DNA of 64,000 nt from Panaeolus papilionaceus (GCA_015501605.1 JADNRZ010000006.1:1984001-2048000); one strand, 5' to 3'; shown: positions 46,795 through 58,321, counted from the first letter of the stretch. Notes: a model not told the origin generated them from the sequence alone. Program-made: numbers and translations.

Positions 46795-48129
46795 ATGTCC
46801 CCCTTCCGATCTCTCTTTACAATCCTAAGCGTTGCGCTTTTAGCTGTAGTTCAGGCTCTGGCAGCCCAGAACCAACTCCAGGAGGTGACAAGCTTCGGCA
46901 CAAACCCTACGAGGGTTCGTATGTTCACCTATCGCCCAACTGGACTCGTCGCCAAACCCGCTCTGATCGTGGCCATTCACTACTGCACCGGAACGGCGCA
47001 GGCCTACTTCTCTGGAACGCAATATGCCAATCTTGCCGACAGCTACAAGAATTTCATGGTTATTTACCCACACGCACCCGATAGTGGAGGATGCTGGGAC
47101 GTGCACACCACCGAAACGTTGACTCATGATCGTGGTGGCGACTCGCTCGGCATCGCATCCATGGTCCGCTATGCTATTAGCACCTACAACGTTGACCCAG
47201 CTAGGGTTTTTGCTACCGGAACCTCGTCTGGTGGAATGATGTCACAGGTCCTTGCTGGAGCATATCCGGACCTTTTCGCTGCTATCTCTGCCTGGTGTGG
47301 TGTTCCCTACGGGTGCTTCGCTGGTCCCAGCATGTGGAATAGCCAGTGCTCGACGGGACAATTATCGAAGACTCCTCAGGCTTGGGTGAGTGTCGCGATC
47401 GACCTTAAAACGTAGCTATAATTAGTGACCGAGTTTTATACCGCAATAGGGTGATCAAGTACGCAGCGGCTATCCTGGTTATACCGGAAATCGTCCAAGA
47501 ATGCAAATCTGGCACGGACGAAGGTGACAACAGCATCAATCGTCTGTTTAGGAACTTGAAGCGTCCTGACCAAACTCACCACAGTGACACGACACTAAGC
47601 TACAACAACCACCTCGAGGCAATCAAGCAGTGGGCGAACGTGTTTGGTGTCAGCCAGACCCCTACCACTGCCCTCACAAACACTCCCATCAGCGGTTGGA
47701 ATCGTAGTCGATATGGTACCAAATTCGAAGCTATCGATGCTCCCGTTGGCCATGATATCCAAGTTCAGGCGAACGAGGTCTTGGGATGGTTTGAGCTAAA
47801 TAGCACCCCCGATCCCCGCCCTACAACCACTCCTCCTGCCACTACCGGGTCCACTATTTCCACATCACCACCAGTTTCGACGACGACGACTGCAAGTGGC
47901 CCCGAACAAACGCGCTGGGGTCAATGCGGAGGGTAAGTTTACATGCGTCATGGTGTACATGTAACTCACTCATAAACTGCCTCTGTCTTAGAATTGGTTA
48001 TAATGGACCAACAGTTTGCCAATCCCCGTATACTTGCAAGTATTCCAATGATTGGTACTCCCAAGTATGTGTTGACTTTTGGAGCCTTTTTGTGTCAACC
48101 TTTCTTACCCAATAAAACAGTGCCTGTGA
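46795..48129 (+). CDS. CE1 acetyl xylan/feruloyl esterase with C-terminal CBM1
   Basis: Five exons (46795-47385, 47450-47523, 47585-47932, 47992-48064, 48121-48129) give 364 residues; the last exon encodes only Cys-Leu and the stop. Order: signal peptide MSPFRSLFTILSVALLAVVQALA, esterase domain, Thr/Pro linker (RPTTTPPATTGS..), CBM1 ([26 protein letters not shown]). The nucleophile is Ser144 in ATGTSSGGMMS; the acid is probably the Asp after WHG (here WHGRSD instead of the usual WHGTAD) and the base His in PVGHDIQ. It should deacetylate xylan or release ferulate outside the cell, held on cellulose by its CBM1. The intron at 47524-47584 falls at the WHGR|SD site, and its border is chosen by frame. 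Confidence 0.92.
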
Positions 48130-48449
48130 TCGAATCGATGTTATATCATCGTATACAACATATAGGATGTAGTTATGGTCCGGATTACGGGAATAAAGGT
48201 CTGAATTTAGCCTGAAGAACTGTGTCAGCGGACAAGGGACTACGAACAACAGGTGCAGTGCTCTGAACGTTATGGGTCCGGAGTTTCGGCTGGGCTTGAA
48301 ATTTCGGGTTTCTGCGATAAGACCACAACACACCATTCGGGTTTTAGACTTCTGCTACTGGCGAGCAAGGGACTTGCGTCCCCTAAAGGAACCTTCTGTT
48401 TAAACTTGAGAAGTTATGGATATTGAAATTTGAAGCTTTACATATAACA
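48130..48449. other. Convergent intergenic
   Basis: 3' flanks of the esterase and the first GTPase gene; no gene recognised. Confidence 0.5.
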
Positions 48450-49942
48450 TCAATGACGAGGGTGCTCAGCGGTCCCTCCAAACCATCGCACAACCCAGCA
48501 CTTCAAGCATCGCACAGTCCGTGCCACAATTCTACTTCCCGTCCACTTTTGCTCAGAATCTCTCTGATGAGGCTCCAAGAGTTCACTTGGTGTTAGCATA
48601 CTGTGGTGGCCGGGTATTGGGTCAGGTGCTGTAGACGATGAATTCGGGAAAGGCGTAGCAGGGTCGATGGGAGAATGGCCCGTGTCTGAAGCTTTGTGGG
48701 TGGGTGTCGCAGATCGCACGTTGCACAATCGCCCATTATCGGCGGTTATTAATATTGACGGTGTCTTACTAGTAGCCGTAGAGGTTGGACCAAGAGGGGG
48801 GTTAAGAGAAGGTCCAAATTCGCTAAGCTCTTGCTCGAATCGAGTGAGATTATTTTCAACATCATTGAGCTGTCTTGAGAGAAACGATGTGAGCAAGAGA
48901 TCCGGATCAGTCTGAGCTGATAGTTGCGCCTGTTGTTGTAAGATATTCTCCCTATGTAATCGAAGTGAGTGAACTCGATGGTGAAGGTCGTCATACAGAT
49001 TCGAGGCAAATGGAGTTCGTCGGAGCTCTTGCGAGTAATTGACCATGTTTTCGAGCTGAAAGTAATCTGGTACACCACGATCCAATGCGCCATCCAAAAT
49101 AGACAAGGCAGATTGATGGGTGTTATGGAATTTAACAATACGATTGCTCTGGTGAATGAAGTGCTAATGGCCGTTATTAGCACCCCTAGATAGACACAGG
49201 ATAAATATGTAGACACCTTCCAAACATTATTTCGAAGTTGGTTGAACGTCTCCTCTGCGCGTTTCGTCGAGCTCTCTCCCCAAAGAGAATCCCACATCGT
49301 TGTTACGATGGTGATATTCTTCTCGGTGTTGGATCCCGTAAGGGCTTGAAAGGTATCAAGCACACGCTTCTGGCTTCCAGGCATGCGAACTTGAGTGACA
49401 GGGGTGAGGTATAAAATACATTCCGCTGGTGGGCGATGATTTCAACATTAAACCGCCGAGGCTGACAATGCACTTGCCCGTTTTCCTGAATCCATTTCTT
49501 AAGCATCGACACTATCTCCACCTCTGAGATTTTCGTGTCTGCAAAGCCAGGCGAATCGATGAGATAAATGGGGACACGATCGCTGGCCACGTTTCGTACT
49601 CGGTAGGTCGAGATTGATTTGGTATACCCATCTAGCTGATTGCTGGATATCTTCAGCGATGCATCACACCCCAGTGCTTCGATGAACTGGTTGTACATCG
49701 GTGAAAAGCACCGTATTCTGTGATCAGAGTATCATACCGTGCTTTTACCAGCTCCTGTTGGACCCATTACTCTGTGAGAAGACCGCATGGACGGCTGAGC
49801 GGGTGTCTGGAAATACGATACGGGGTGCTTACAAGATTCTCCAGGACGGTTCTGCCACTGAGACTCTTGAGCACCTCTCTGCTGAAACAGGCAATGTAAC
49901 TGTGATCCTCTGGAACTCCTTCGTGTCAAGATCAAAATCCAT
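48450..49942 (-). CDS. AIG1/GIMAP-like P-loop GTPase 1, 428 aa
   Basis: Five exons (49942-49833, 49771-49738, 49686-49467, 49425-49217, 49163-48450). Exon 2, only 34 bp, encodes the entire Walker A, VMGPTGAGKST. Then come the Gln-Leu-Asp switch region (SSNQLDGYTKSISTY), a DxxG motif in YLIDSPGFADTKISEVE, and TTMWD in place of N/TKxD. The C-terminal half is coiled coil (LHRENILQQQAQL, LNDVENNLTRFEQELSEFG) with a Ser/Pro linker and a basic, Cys/Trp tail (RTVRCLKCWVVRWF). The donor at 49466 (GTCAGC) is weak but is the one that keeps frame. Best described as a fungal G-domain protein of AIG1/GIMAP-type; role unknown. Paralogues at 52937, 55203 and 56885. Confidence 0.82.
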
Positions 49943-51166
49943 GAAACACTGGTTGAGAAGGGAAGAAAATTGGCTGAACTGTGATAAGGCAGGGCAGGTT
50001 GAGTGTAGGGGTGAGAAATGGCTACATGGCTACATGGCTTGAGTAACCGAATAAGTCACTTCTGACAACGGGCGCAGGTCCTGATTGGCTGTATATTGAA
50101 TCTATTTATATCACACTTCGGAGCCTCATGTCACCCGGGCGCTTACGTGGTGCACTCTGAACCGGCCCTGAACCATGCTGCACATCTTCATTGTTATCAA
50201 TTGGTTATCAGTGCTATTTTCATCCTCAATTAGAATGCCATGACAGTATATTTAGTACTTTAGTAATTGTTGGTTTTTGAAGGTCTCCAATTTCTTGCGG
50301 TTCGAACCACCTGTATCCCCAAAGCATTGATGAGCAAGGTCAGTTTGGTGGATCTCCTCCACCGCAAGGTGTAAAATAAAGGTAGCGAATACACCGAAAG
50401 TCATTTCTCGACCGTCCTTCGCACAACTTAGCAGATGCCCATACTGAACTGTGATCCTAGTGGCATGGTAATTCGAATGCATGTGGTACTCTGTACCGCA
50501 GGCTTAATGGGACCATGTATGTAGTACGATGACACCCGTGGCCGATAGCAGGGCAGCCGTGTCTTACCTCTCCGAATTCAATATTAATCGGGACTCATGG
50601 GCGACACTCTCCAACGTTCTCGGATGTATCACAGACCATCTCGCCGCCTCATACACATTCCGAAGAGCTGGTTACACTCTCTCCTAACTTGGAAGTTTTT
50701 TGGAGTCACCCCACCCTTCCGCTCCATGCTGGTCGGTTTGTCCGAGTCGCTCACTAATGAGTGTGGCTGTGCGCTAGCCATTCAATTGCCACATTGTTTT
50801 TGACTCAGATCATCATCAACGTTCAATATTTCCTGTGTTCACGTTCGCCACATTTCCGCAAAATAATATCCCTTTGAATATGCCAGTCAGAAACAGTTTT
50901 CAAGGCGATGAAATGTGAGTCAAAGTCCTGAATCGTTGAAGTCAACAACCCTTTGTCATCAGGGAGACGTGATCTTGTCGGAGTTTGAAACATGCCCTAT
51001 ACGAGTGGTGCAGTGTCGCTGACTGCAACCTCACATTGACCACAACCATCTACAAACCGTTTAACCAACCTCAGCACTTTAAACTCGTATAAAGCTTTAG
51101 TGGGTGTACTAAGACCCTTTACGCATCAGAAACCTTTACATTCTTTACTTTTTCAAGACTTTACCC
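49943..51166. other. Intergenic, nothing recognised
   Basis: 1.2 kb between divergent genes; presumably their promoters. No repeat or open frame with support. Confidence 0.5.
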
Positions 51167-52143
51167 ATGAAATTCAACGTTCTTGCAGCCGTGGTGGCAG
51201 CTGCCGCCTTAGGTGAGTTTTAGGTTTAATTGCTATGCTGAACGACGAACTGAACATTCCATGTTATGCTTGGTTGAATGTATGAACAGCCGAGGCTGCA
51301 CCGTTGAGGATATTAATGATATCTAGCGGACCCTTACCCCCTCCTCCCATGATCGACAGAGCAAGATTCGGTCATGGTGTCCCATTACCGCCCGATTTAG
51401 CTCGCATTGGCGGCTATAAACCAGGAAACCATCATCATGATCATCCCAATGCCGGTCCCACCAGCATGAGACGTCCTTGCGGTGGCCGAATGGGTGCCAT
51501 GAAAGCCAAGGCCCTCCAGCTTTCAAACGCCTTCCGACAGGCTCTCGGCCTTCCTCTCATCGACTCTGAGCCATCTCACATAGCTCATGGTGGTCCAATG
51601 CACCATGCAAAGATCGTTCTTCCAGTCGGAGTGCCCACGTTCATCGACTACAAGATGGTTGATGGAAAAATGCAGGGTAAGACCAGGGGTGGAGAGAAGA
51701 TTGAGATTCTTCCTGTTCAGAACCTTCCCCATCCTCATGTCCAACATTCCATGGCATCTTCCTACCCCGAATCCTTCCTTTATCGTCTCCAGAACTCTTT
51801 GATGAATCTGGGTGTTTGGGAATCTGCGGCCGTATCCTTTGTCCTCGGTGAGTGACACATTTCTTGATGGCGTTGTGAATGTACTCATTTTATCTTTCTC
51901 TGTTTTAAATTAGGCTGCGGTATCGGTGTCCTCCTTCGCATGTTCTACGTCCTCACCATCCTCGCGGTCCGCAGTTTCAAGGGTCGCAACAGTGACGAAG
52001 TTCAATACTCTCGTGTTGTCGTTATCGAGGATTACGAAGATGCCGAGCGCCAGATCACTTCCCCGCCTCCTACCTACGCCTATCCCATTGACGAGAAGCA
52101 CGCAGAGGAGGTAAATGCGAAGACCGCACCCACTTCCAACTAG
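51167..52143 (+). CDS. Secretory single-pass membrane protein of unknown function, 277 aa
   Basis: Three exons (51167-51212, 51290-51847, 51914-52143). Signal peptide MKFNVLAAVVAAAALAEA, a lumenal/extracellular part rich in Pro and His (LPPPPMIDRARFGHGVPLPP, NHHHDHPNAGP), one membrane segment at about residues 193-218 (AVSFVLGCGIGVLLRMFYVL..), and a cytosolic tail with acidic and Pro motifs (VIEDYEDAERQ, PPPTYAYP). PPxY-type PPTY in the tail could be recognised by a Rsp5-like ubiquitin ligase (inference). The His-rich stretch could bind metal. Family not recognised, though the frame and splice sites are clean. It lies inside the GTPase cluster but shows no similarity to it. Confidence 0.82.
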
Positions 52144-52936
52144 ACGATCATGCCGTGTGCAGCATTGCGAACAAGAGATATCGCCGTCGATCTGTTGTTT
52201 CTTATCATCTCATCCTCCATCTCTTTATCCGCTTCAGTTTTGCCTCTTCGAAAAGAAAGATAAAAAAACAGAAAAATACGCGTTTCATATGGACAATTTC
52301 GGGCTCGCTGTATCATTCCTGGGGCGCTTGTTCAGATGATGTTACCACTCTTTGATGTTGTGGTATAGAGTCGTTTGAACAGGAACCCTGGGTTGTGCTT
52401 CCATGTCTCATACTACGCTGTGCGTTTTGTAATGGTCAGTAAAATATAATAAATGAGTTTTCCGCTGGTCGGAAGCTCAATATAATTTGGGGATTTCGAG
52501 AGTGATGTTGCACAAAATGGTGATTGTTTCAACTGCATCAATTGATCCTAGAGGACCCTTTCATTGCTGATGCTGATAAGCCCTGTGAACTGCCAGTGAC
52601 ATTTAGACACGTCCCTGCACTTCATTTGATGAGGCTAGATACACTTCACTGCTCTTGTCTTTTGTCGCAACCAATATTGCGGAAAGTATTCTAGCGCTGT
52701 GGACGTCTTTGAAGTTCGAACTTAGCCTTATCGCTGAAGCCACTAATGGTAAGTAGTGGATAAGTCAGTTATTCAGTTAATAAGACTAATTATTATCCTG
52801 TTAGGTAATAAAAGTAACCTTAATTATTTATCAAAGATTACTAATTATTCTTATTATCTCGATGCGAGACTATGGGACACAAGTTGGAAGTTATACTGCA
52901 AATTAGATTAGTCAACAGATACTACTAGAATTCGAG
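52144..52936. other. Convergent intergenic, nothing recognised
   Basis: 3' flank of the membrane protein gene and of GTPase 2. No further gene seen. Confidence 0.5.
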
Positions 52937-54351
52937 CTAGAACATACTGGGTGAACTGGGCGAATCATCGCGGCGTTTGAGAGCCCTTTTACTCCATCGC
53001 TTCACTGACGTGACGGTCTGTAAGAATCTCCCTTTCTTTGGCGAAGGTGTTTCGATGTCACGGGCTTCTTCCTCGCGGGGAGCTACTATTTCAGCTATAA
53101 ATTGCGAGGATCAAGTCTCAGTAGCTAATATAAAAACATAAATATGAATAAAACTAGGCGCACGAGGTGAACCAAAACTATCAAGCTGCTGCTCAAATCT
53201 TGCTAGATCCTCCTCGGTTTCCTGGAGCTTGGGAGCAAAGACGGAGATGAGCAGCTCATCTTCCTGGTCTTTTGCATATTGTAGGTCCGATTGATTATTA
53301 GTTCGTTGCAGCTGAAGGCTTTGAACCCGATATTGGAGGTCGTTGTAGATATTTACTGCAAAGGGTGTAAGGCGTAAGCCACCGTTATGTTCCGCGATCA
53401 TCCGCTCGAAATTAACGTAATCCATAGTGTCATTGCGCAAGCAGTCGTTTATAATAGACAGCGCTGAGTCGGCCGTGTTGTCGAATTTCACAAGGTAAGC
53501 GCCTTGGTCGATGAAATTCTAAAGTAATAATAAAAGGAGATCACCCCTCCATTGGTGGTAATGTGAATATATTAATAGGAACAGAAAATCACCTTCCATA
53601 TGTCAGATCGAAGCTGTTCGAATGTGGCATCTGCTCGTCTCCTGACACTATCGCTCCAAATACAGTCCCACATCGTCGTTACGACGGTAATATGTCTGAC
53701 AGCTTTTACCCCTGTAAGCGCCTCGAATGTCTTTAGGACCTGCCTTTGACTCCCGGGTAAACGAATGTGGGTGATTGGAGTGAGATAAAGAATGCAACTA
53801 AAATAAAATCCTCTATAGTACCACATGTACATGATCACCTTCGTTAGCACAAGCGGAGAGGATGAAACGGTTCGACTCACCCATTTGTTGGGATCCAATC
53901 TTGGAGCATTGTCACTATCTCCATATCGGAGATCTTTGGATCGGCGAAACCTGGGGAGTCGACAAGAAAAATTTTGTTGCCCTTGTACTTTGCGTTTTTC
54001 ACTTCATAAGTTGAGACCGTTTGCGTGAATCCGTCAAGTTGGTTGCTAGAAATTCGATGTTCACCCTTCAATCCGAGCGACTCTATAAACTTGATACCTC
54101 ATTCAAGTGAGATCAGAATTTTGAACGTTTAGCCGCAATACACTTACGGTACTCTTCCCGGCCCCTGTCGGGCCCATTATTCTACGATCATAGATCGTAA
54201 ATCAAAGGGTTTCCTGAGTGTCGTGGTGTGTTAACACGACGTACAGTATCCGCCATGTATTATACCCAGCTTCCGTGGCAGGAACGCGTTCGACTGATAT
54301 AGGGCCCTCTTCTACGACACGATCTTCAATCGAAGTAGTGTTATCGCCCAT
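52937..54351 (-). CDS. AIG1/GIMAP-like P-loop GTPase 2, 358 aa
   Basis: Six exons (54351-54245, 54181-54148, 54089-53881, 53797-53593, 53518-53155, 53094-52937). Walker A GPTGAGKST is at residues 39-47, again on a 34 bp exon. Next are SSNQLDGFTQTVSTYEV, FLVDSPGFADPKISDME, ILYLTPITHIRLPGSQRQVL and VVTTMWDCIWSD. The second half is coiled coil (LQRTNNQSDLQYAKDQEDE, LQETEEDLARFEQQLDSFG). If the weak GTTTTA donor at 53154 is skipped the protein stops at 53111 after a poor-looking tail; the sixth exon gives a convincing basic tail, KKGRFLQTVTSVKRWSKRAL, that resembles the ends of GTPases 1 and 4. I therefore prefer the six-exon model. Confidence 0.82.
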
Positions 54352-54490
54352 CACAATCAGATGGGTTTGAATTTTGTGAATCTGAGTGTTATAGAACTCG
54401 AATATGAGAAGAGGGTGACTCGATGTAGAAAGGCGTGTTGTATTTACCACACGCACGCCGCCTAATTATAAGATGTCTGCACACACGTCT

Positions 54491-54501
54491 GATAAGATAA
54501 G
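54491..54501 (-). promoter_or_regulatory. Tandem GATA motif upstream of GTPase 2
   Basis: GATAAGATAAG, two overlapping GATA-factor sites, ~140 bp upstream of the ATG; the same motif precedes GTPase 3. GATA factors in fungi act in nitrogen, iron and light responses; which one is unknown. Confidence 0.45.
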
Positions 54502-54569
54502 ATTAATAATTACCAACCACCACCACTAAGTATCAAGTTAGTCTCCACATACCGTCCCGAAAGATCCCC

Positions 54570-54690
54570 CACACTCACCACCACGTATCACTTATGCTGT
54601 AACTTGTCGTTGTTGCTCAGCATATATTTTGAAATTGAAGGAGTCCATGCCCACTCAACGCTCTCAGTCGGCGTGACACACGCCATTAAG
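54570..54690 (+). repeat. Dispersed repeat, copy 1 (partner about 58840-58970)
   Basis: Shares with the later copy a TATCACTTATGCTGTAA / CATCATTTATGCTATAA block, GTTCAGC / GCTCAGC, CCATGCCCACTCAAC / CAATGCCCACTCAAC, and the GGCG..ACGCCATTA..TAGCATA block. Direct orientation, moderately diverged. Confidence 0.6.
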
Positions 54691-55009
54691 TAGCATATAG
54701 GATACAGCTGACAAGGATTTGGATGATAGCACCTCGAATGATGATCGATGACCATTGGTTGACCGAGGCGCCTTTGGTCCCGTAAAATTTTCCATGTTAT
54801 GATTGGATTACCTCATGATAAGAGTACAGTATGTCATTATATTTTGTGTAACAGCTTCACAATACATTTATATATGACTCGAATTTGGAATATCGATACT
54901 AGTTCACGATAACAAGTTGGACCCCTGTTGTGGAAACATGGGCGTCCCAAAACGGTGGTTTTCTAGATACACAAAAGCAGAGGCGTTGCTTGATCCCGGT
55001 GTTAGACAT

Positions 55010-55172
55010 AAACGGCACACTGCGTCAACTGGCCAAATCATTATTGTGGCATTTGAGAGCTCTTGACTCCATCTCTTCACAGATGCGACAGCCAGTAAGA
55101 TTCTCCCTTTCTTTGGTAAAGGTGGTGTCTAGACGTCACAGTCTTCGTCGACACGAGGGGATGCTATGTCAG
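55010..55172 (-). pseudogene. Decayed last exon of GTPase 3
   Basis: Aligns with exon 6 of GTPase 2 over its full length: DIASPRVDEDCDV then an in-frame TAG at 55129-55131, then PLPKKGRI, SVKRWSQ and loss of frame. The donor base pattern that joins it to exon 5 in GTPase 2 is also changed. It is thus probably no longer translated. Confidence 0.7.
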
Positions 55173-55202
55173 CTATAGGCCATGAGGGTTAAGTCTCAGT
55201 AA

Positions 55203-56407
55203 TTAATACATGAATATAAATGAAACAGGCACACGAGGAGGACCAAAACTATCAAGCTGCTGCTGAAATTTTGCTAGATCCTGCTCGGTTTCCTCGAGTT
55301 TGAGAACAAGAACGGAGATGAGCATTTCATCTGCCTGAGCCCTAGCATGTTGCAAGTCCGATTGAATGCTAGCCCGTTGCAGATGAAGGTTTTGAACTCG
55401 GTTCTGGAGATCGTTATAGACGTTTACTGCAAAGGGTGTATCGCGCATAGTATCAACATAATCCGCGAGCATCCGCTCAAAATGAACGTAATCCATAGTG
55501 CCATTGCGCAAGCAATCGCCTAGAATGGAGAGCGCTGAATCGGCCGTGTTGTCAAATTTGACAATGTGAGCACCTTGGTCGATGAAATTCTATCGTAAAA
55601 AATGAGATCACGGCTCGATTGGTCGTAATATTAAAGGTGGTAAAGGAAATCACCTTCCATATGTCAGAACGAAGTTGTTCGAATGTAGCATCTGCTCGCC
55701 TCCTGGCGTTATCACTCCAAATGCAGTCCCACATCGTCGTTACGACTGTGATGTGCCTGACAGCATTTACCCCTGTAAGTGCTTCGAATGTCTTTAGAAC
55801 CTGCCTTTGACTTCCAGGCAAACGAGTATGGGTAATCGGAGTGAGATAAAGAATGCAACTAAAATAAGACCCTCTATGGTACCAGATGCACACCACCTTC
55901 GTCAACACAGGCCGAGGGGAATGCGGCGATGATTTGACTCACCCATTTGTTTTGATCCAATTTTGGAGCAGTGATACTATCTCCATCTCAGAGATTTTTC
56001 TATCTGCGAAGCCTGGGGAGTCGACAAGAAAAATTTTGCGACCCTTGTACCTCGCGTTTTTTACCTCGTAAGTTGAAACTGTCTGCGTAAATCCGTCAAG
56101 CTGGTCGCTAGAAATTTGCAGCTCATCCTTTGATCCGAGCAACTCTATAAACTTGATATTTGAACTGTCAGTCATCATGAAAGCTGAGTGAAGCACGATA
56201 CGCTCACGGTGCTCTTCCCAGCCCCAGTTGGACCCATGATCCTGTGCTCCTTGATAGTAAAGTAAAGAAGTTTCGACCGATTAACACAACGTACAGTATT
56301 CGCCATGATTGGTAGCCAGCTGCTATCGCACTAGTAACGGGTTGGATTGACGTAGGACCTTCTTTTACGACACGATCTTCAAATGAACTACTGTTGTCCC
56401 CCATCAT
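55203..56407 (-). CDS. AIG1/GIMAP-like P-loop GTPase 3, 315 aa, truncated tail
   Basis: Five exons (56407-56295, 56241-56208, 56151-55943, 55858-55654, 55589-55203), with exon 2, 3 and 4 lengths (34, 209, 205) identical to GTPase 2, of which it is clearly a tandem duplicate. The G domain is complete: IMGPTGAGKST, SSDQLDGFTQTVSTYEV, FLVDSPGFADRKISEME, ITVVTTMWDCIWSD. The coiled coil (LQRASIQSDLQHARAQADE, LEETEQDLAKFQQQLDSFG) runs directly to a stop shortly after PPRVPVS. The basic tail encoded by exon 6 in GTPase 2 is here decayed (55010-55172), so the protein probably retains nucleotide binding but lacks the tail. Two ATGs in a row at the start; the second (56404) corresponds to that of GTPase 2. 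Confidence 0.82.
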
Positions 56408-56496
56408 AGTATAGGAAGAAAGTAACTCAAGGAGGGCAGGTGTGGTTCACTCATTTGCCACGCGCACATCCCCAGTCTGACTCCGCACACACGTCT

Positions 56497-56507
56497 GATA
56501 AGATAAG
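56497..56507 (-). promoter_or_regulatory. Tandem GATA motif upstream of GTPase 3
   Basis: GATAAGATAAG within an ACACACGTCTGATAAGATAA block shared with GTPase 2, ~90 bp upstream of the ATG. Absent before GTPase 4 as far as I can see. Confidence 0.45.
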
Positions 56508-56884
56508 ATCAATAGCAACGCCAACCACCCCACTGCAGAAGTGTGTCCTGGACCCAATCCCAAATTTCGTAACGATCGTAGCCTGACTCTCAATCGTCAA
56601 TTGGGAAGGTATGTATTTCACCGACCAGCCGAGTGGCTCGATTCATCGGTTCCTTCTGCGGAGCACAAGGAAAGACTTGGGAGCATATCGAGTTACTCTC
56701 CACATACTTACCGTCCCTGAAGACAGGCTAATTATAATCTCTGTGATATCTGATATGGTCAGGACACACGGTATCCCCCGGTAAGTTGCCTTGCCACGCC
56801 CGGACAGCTGGGATTACACTGAGTCCCTTTCTTCCTACCCCATCGATATCAAAACATTCAAACGTTTAAAATCGGATAATACAC

Positions 56885-58321
56885 ATGAGTGCGACCAGTG
56901 AGAACAAAATTTTATATAGCCATCTCCAGATCGCTGGTCCCGTTTCAGTAGAAAGGATAGACGAAAGGACTGAGCATGGACATAATGTGCTGTACGTTGT
57001 TGCTTCCATATGGCTTTGGTGTAGACATAACACATCAAATTTCTATGTATTTATAGGATCATGGGGCCAACAGGAGCTGGAAAGAGTACAGTAAGTTTGC
57101 GATCTCGAATATTGCCCTAAAATTGACTCCGAACGGTTGTTGTTTGCTAATTGCGGCTGTAGTTTATAGAGGCCCTCGGTTACAAAGGGGAAGAACGAAT
57201 ATCCAGCAATTCACTCGAAGGGTTCACGCAGAACTTAACGACGTATTGTATGATAAATGCAGCATATCAGGAATCCAAACTGTACATTGTGGATTCTCCG
57301 GGGTTTGCCGATCCTAAGATTTCGGAGCTGTCAATTATATCTATGGTCAAGGGGTTTCTTGAACAGAAGGAGTACGTGAAGCTGTCTACACGGTTACACG
57401 ATCTATCTATCGTTTGCTGATAGTAATTTCTACATAGAGGAACATATTTCTCACATATACTCTTCCTCACTCCTATCACCCATATCCGGTTGTCTGGAAG
57501 CCGTAGACACGTGCTTCGAACATTTCAGGCCCTTACAGGATTGGCCACAGCACAGAATGTCGTTATCGTAACCACTATGTGGGACTCGATCAACAACGAA
57601 AGCGCGCTGCAACGTTCAGAATCCACATTTGAGCAGTTGAAGGAGGATGCCTGGAGGGTAAACATTTTTCGTTCGATGGCTTGCACACACAGTTACCCAT
57701 GTCATACATTAACACCTCTAGGAATTCACTCAGAAAGGCTCTCGAGTCCTTAAATTCCTGAACACCCAGGAATCAGCACTTGCAATTCTGGAAAATGCCC
57801 TGGGTTGGCCAATGAGACAATTTTTCGTGCTCGAAGATATGGTCAGGGGGTCACAAGGCCTTCAGGAAAGTTCCTTTGCGCCCAATCTTCGCAATGACCT
57901 CAAGGATCGGATTCAGGCCCTCGAGTTGGAGCGGGGAAACATCAAGTCAAACTTGGAGCTCCAATTTGGGGAGGAGGAGGAGAAGCGGAAGATGGAGGCT
58001 TTCCTTGTGCCGAAGCTCAAAGAGATTGAGACAGATATAGCGAAATTCAAGCAGGAGCTTGAAGAGTTCGGACCTCCCCCAGACACACTTTCTACACCCC
58101 AGGATTCGACAGCTTTCGTCATGAATGAACCCCACTTCAAAGCAGAAACAGCAGCTGTACCTCCAGAACTCGTATCTTTACTGCAAGCACTCCAGCCATC
58201 AGATCGAGTTGTGACACCCCCTGTCAAGAATTCAGCGCCCACGAAGCGGACGAAATTTGCTCAAGCTGTATATTCAATGAAGTGTTGGGGAAAGGAAGTT
58301 TTAGAGAAACATGACACCTAG
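56885..58321 (+). CDS. AIG1/GIMAP-like P-loop GTPase 4, 389 aa
   Basis: Five exons (56885-56991, 57057-57090, 57163-57371, 57438-57657, 57722-58321). Exon 1 (107 bp), 2 (34 bp) and 3 (209 bp) match GTPase 2 in length; the P-loop IMGPTGAGKST is alone on exon 2. Then SSNSLEGFTQNLTTY, YIVDSPGFADPKISELS, LFLTPITHIRLSGSRRHVLR and IVTTMWDSINNES. After that LENALGWPMRQFFVLEDMV, a strong coiled coil (LELERGNIKSNLELQFGEEE, LKEIETDIAKFKQELEEFG), a Pro/Ser linker and a basic tail (TKRTKFAQAVYSMKCWGKEV). Opposite strand to its three relatives, back-to-back with GTPase 3. Confidence 0.85.

Noticed and set aside
48450..58321. GTPase cluster considered as septins
   Set aside because: The P-loop and DSPGFAD motif are shared with septin relatives, but the septin unique element is not seen and the fourth motif TTMWD fits AIG1-like proteins better.
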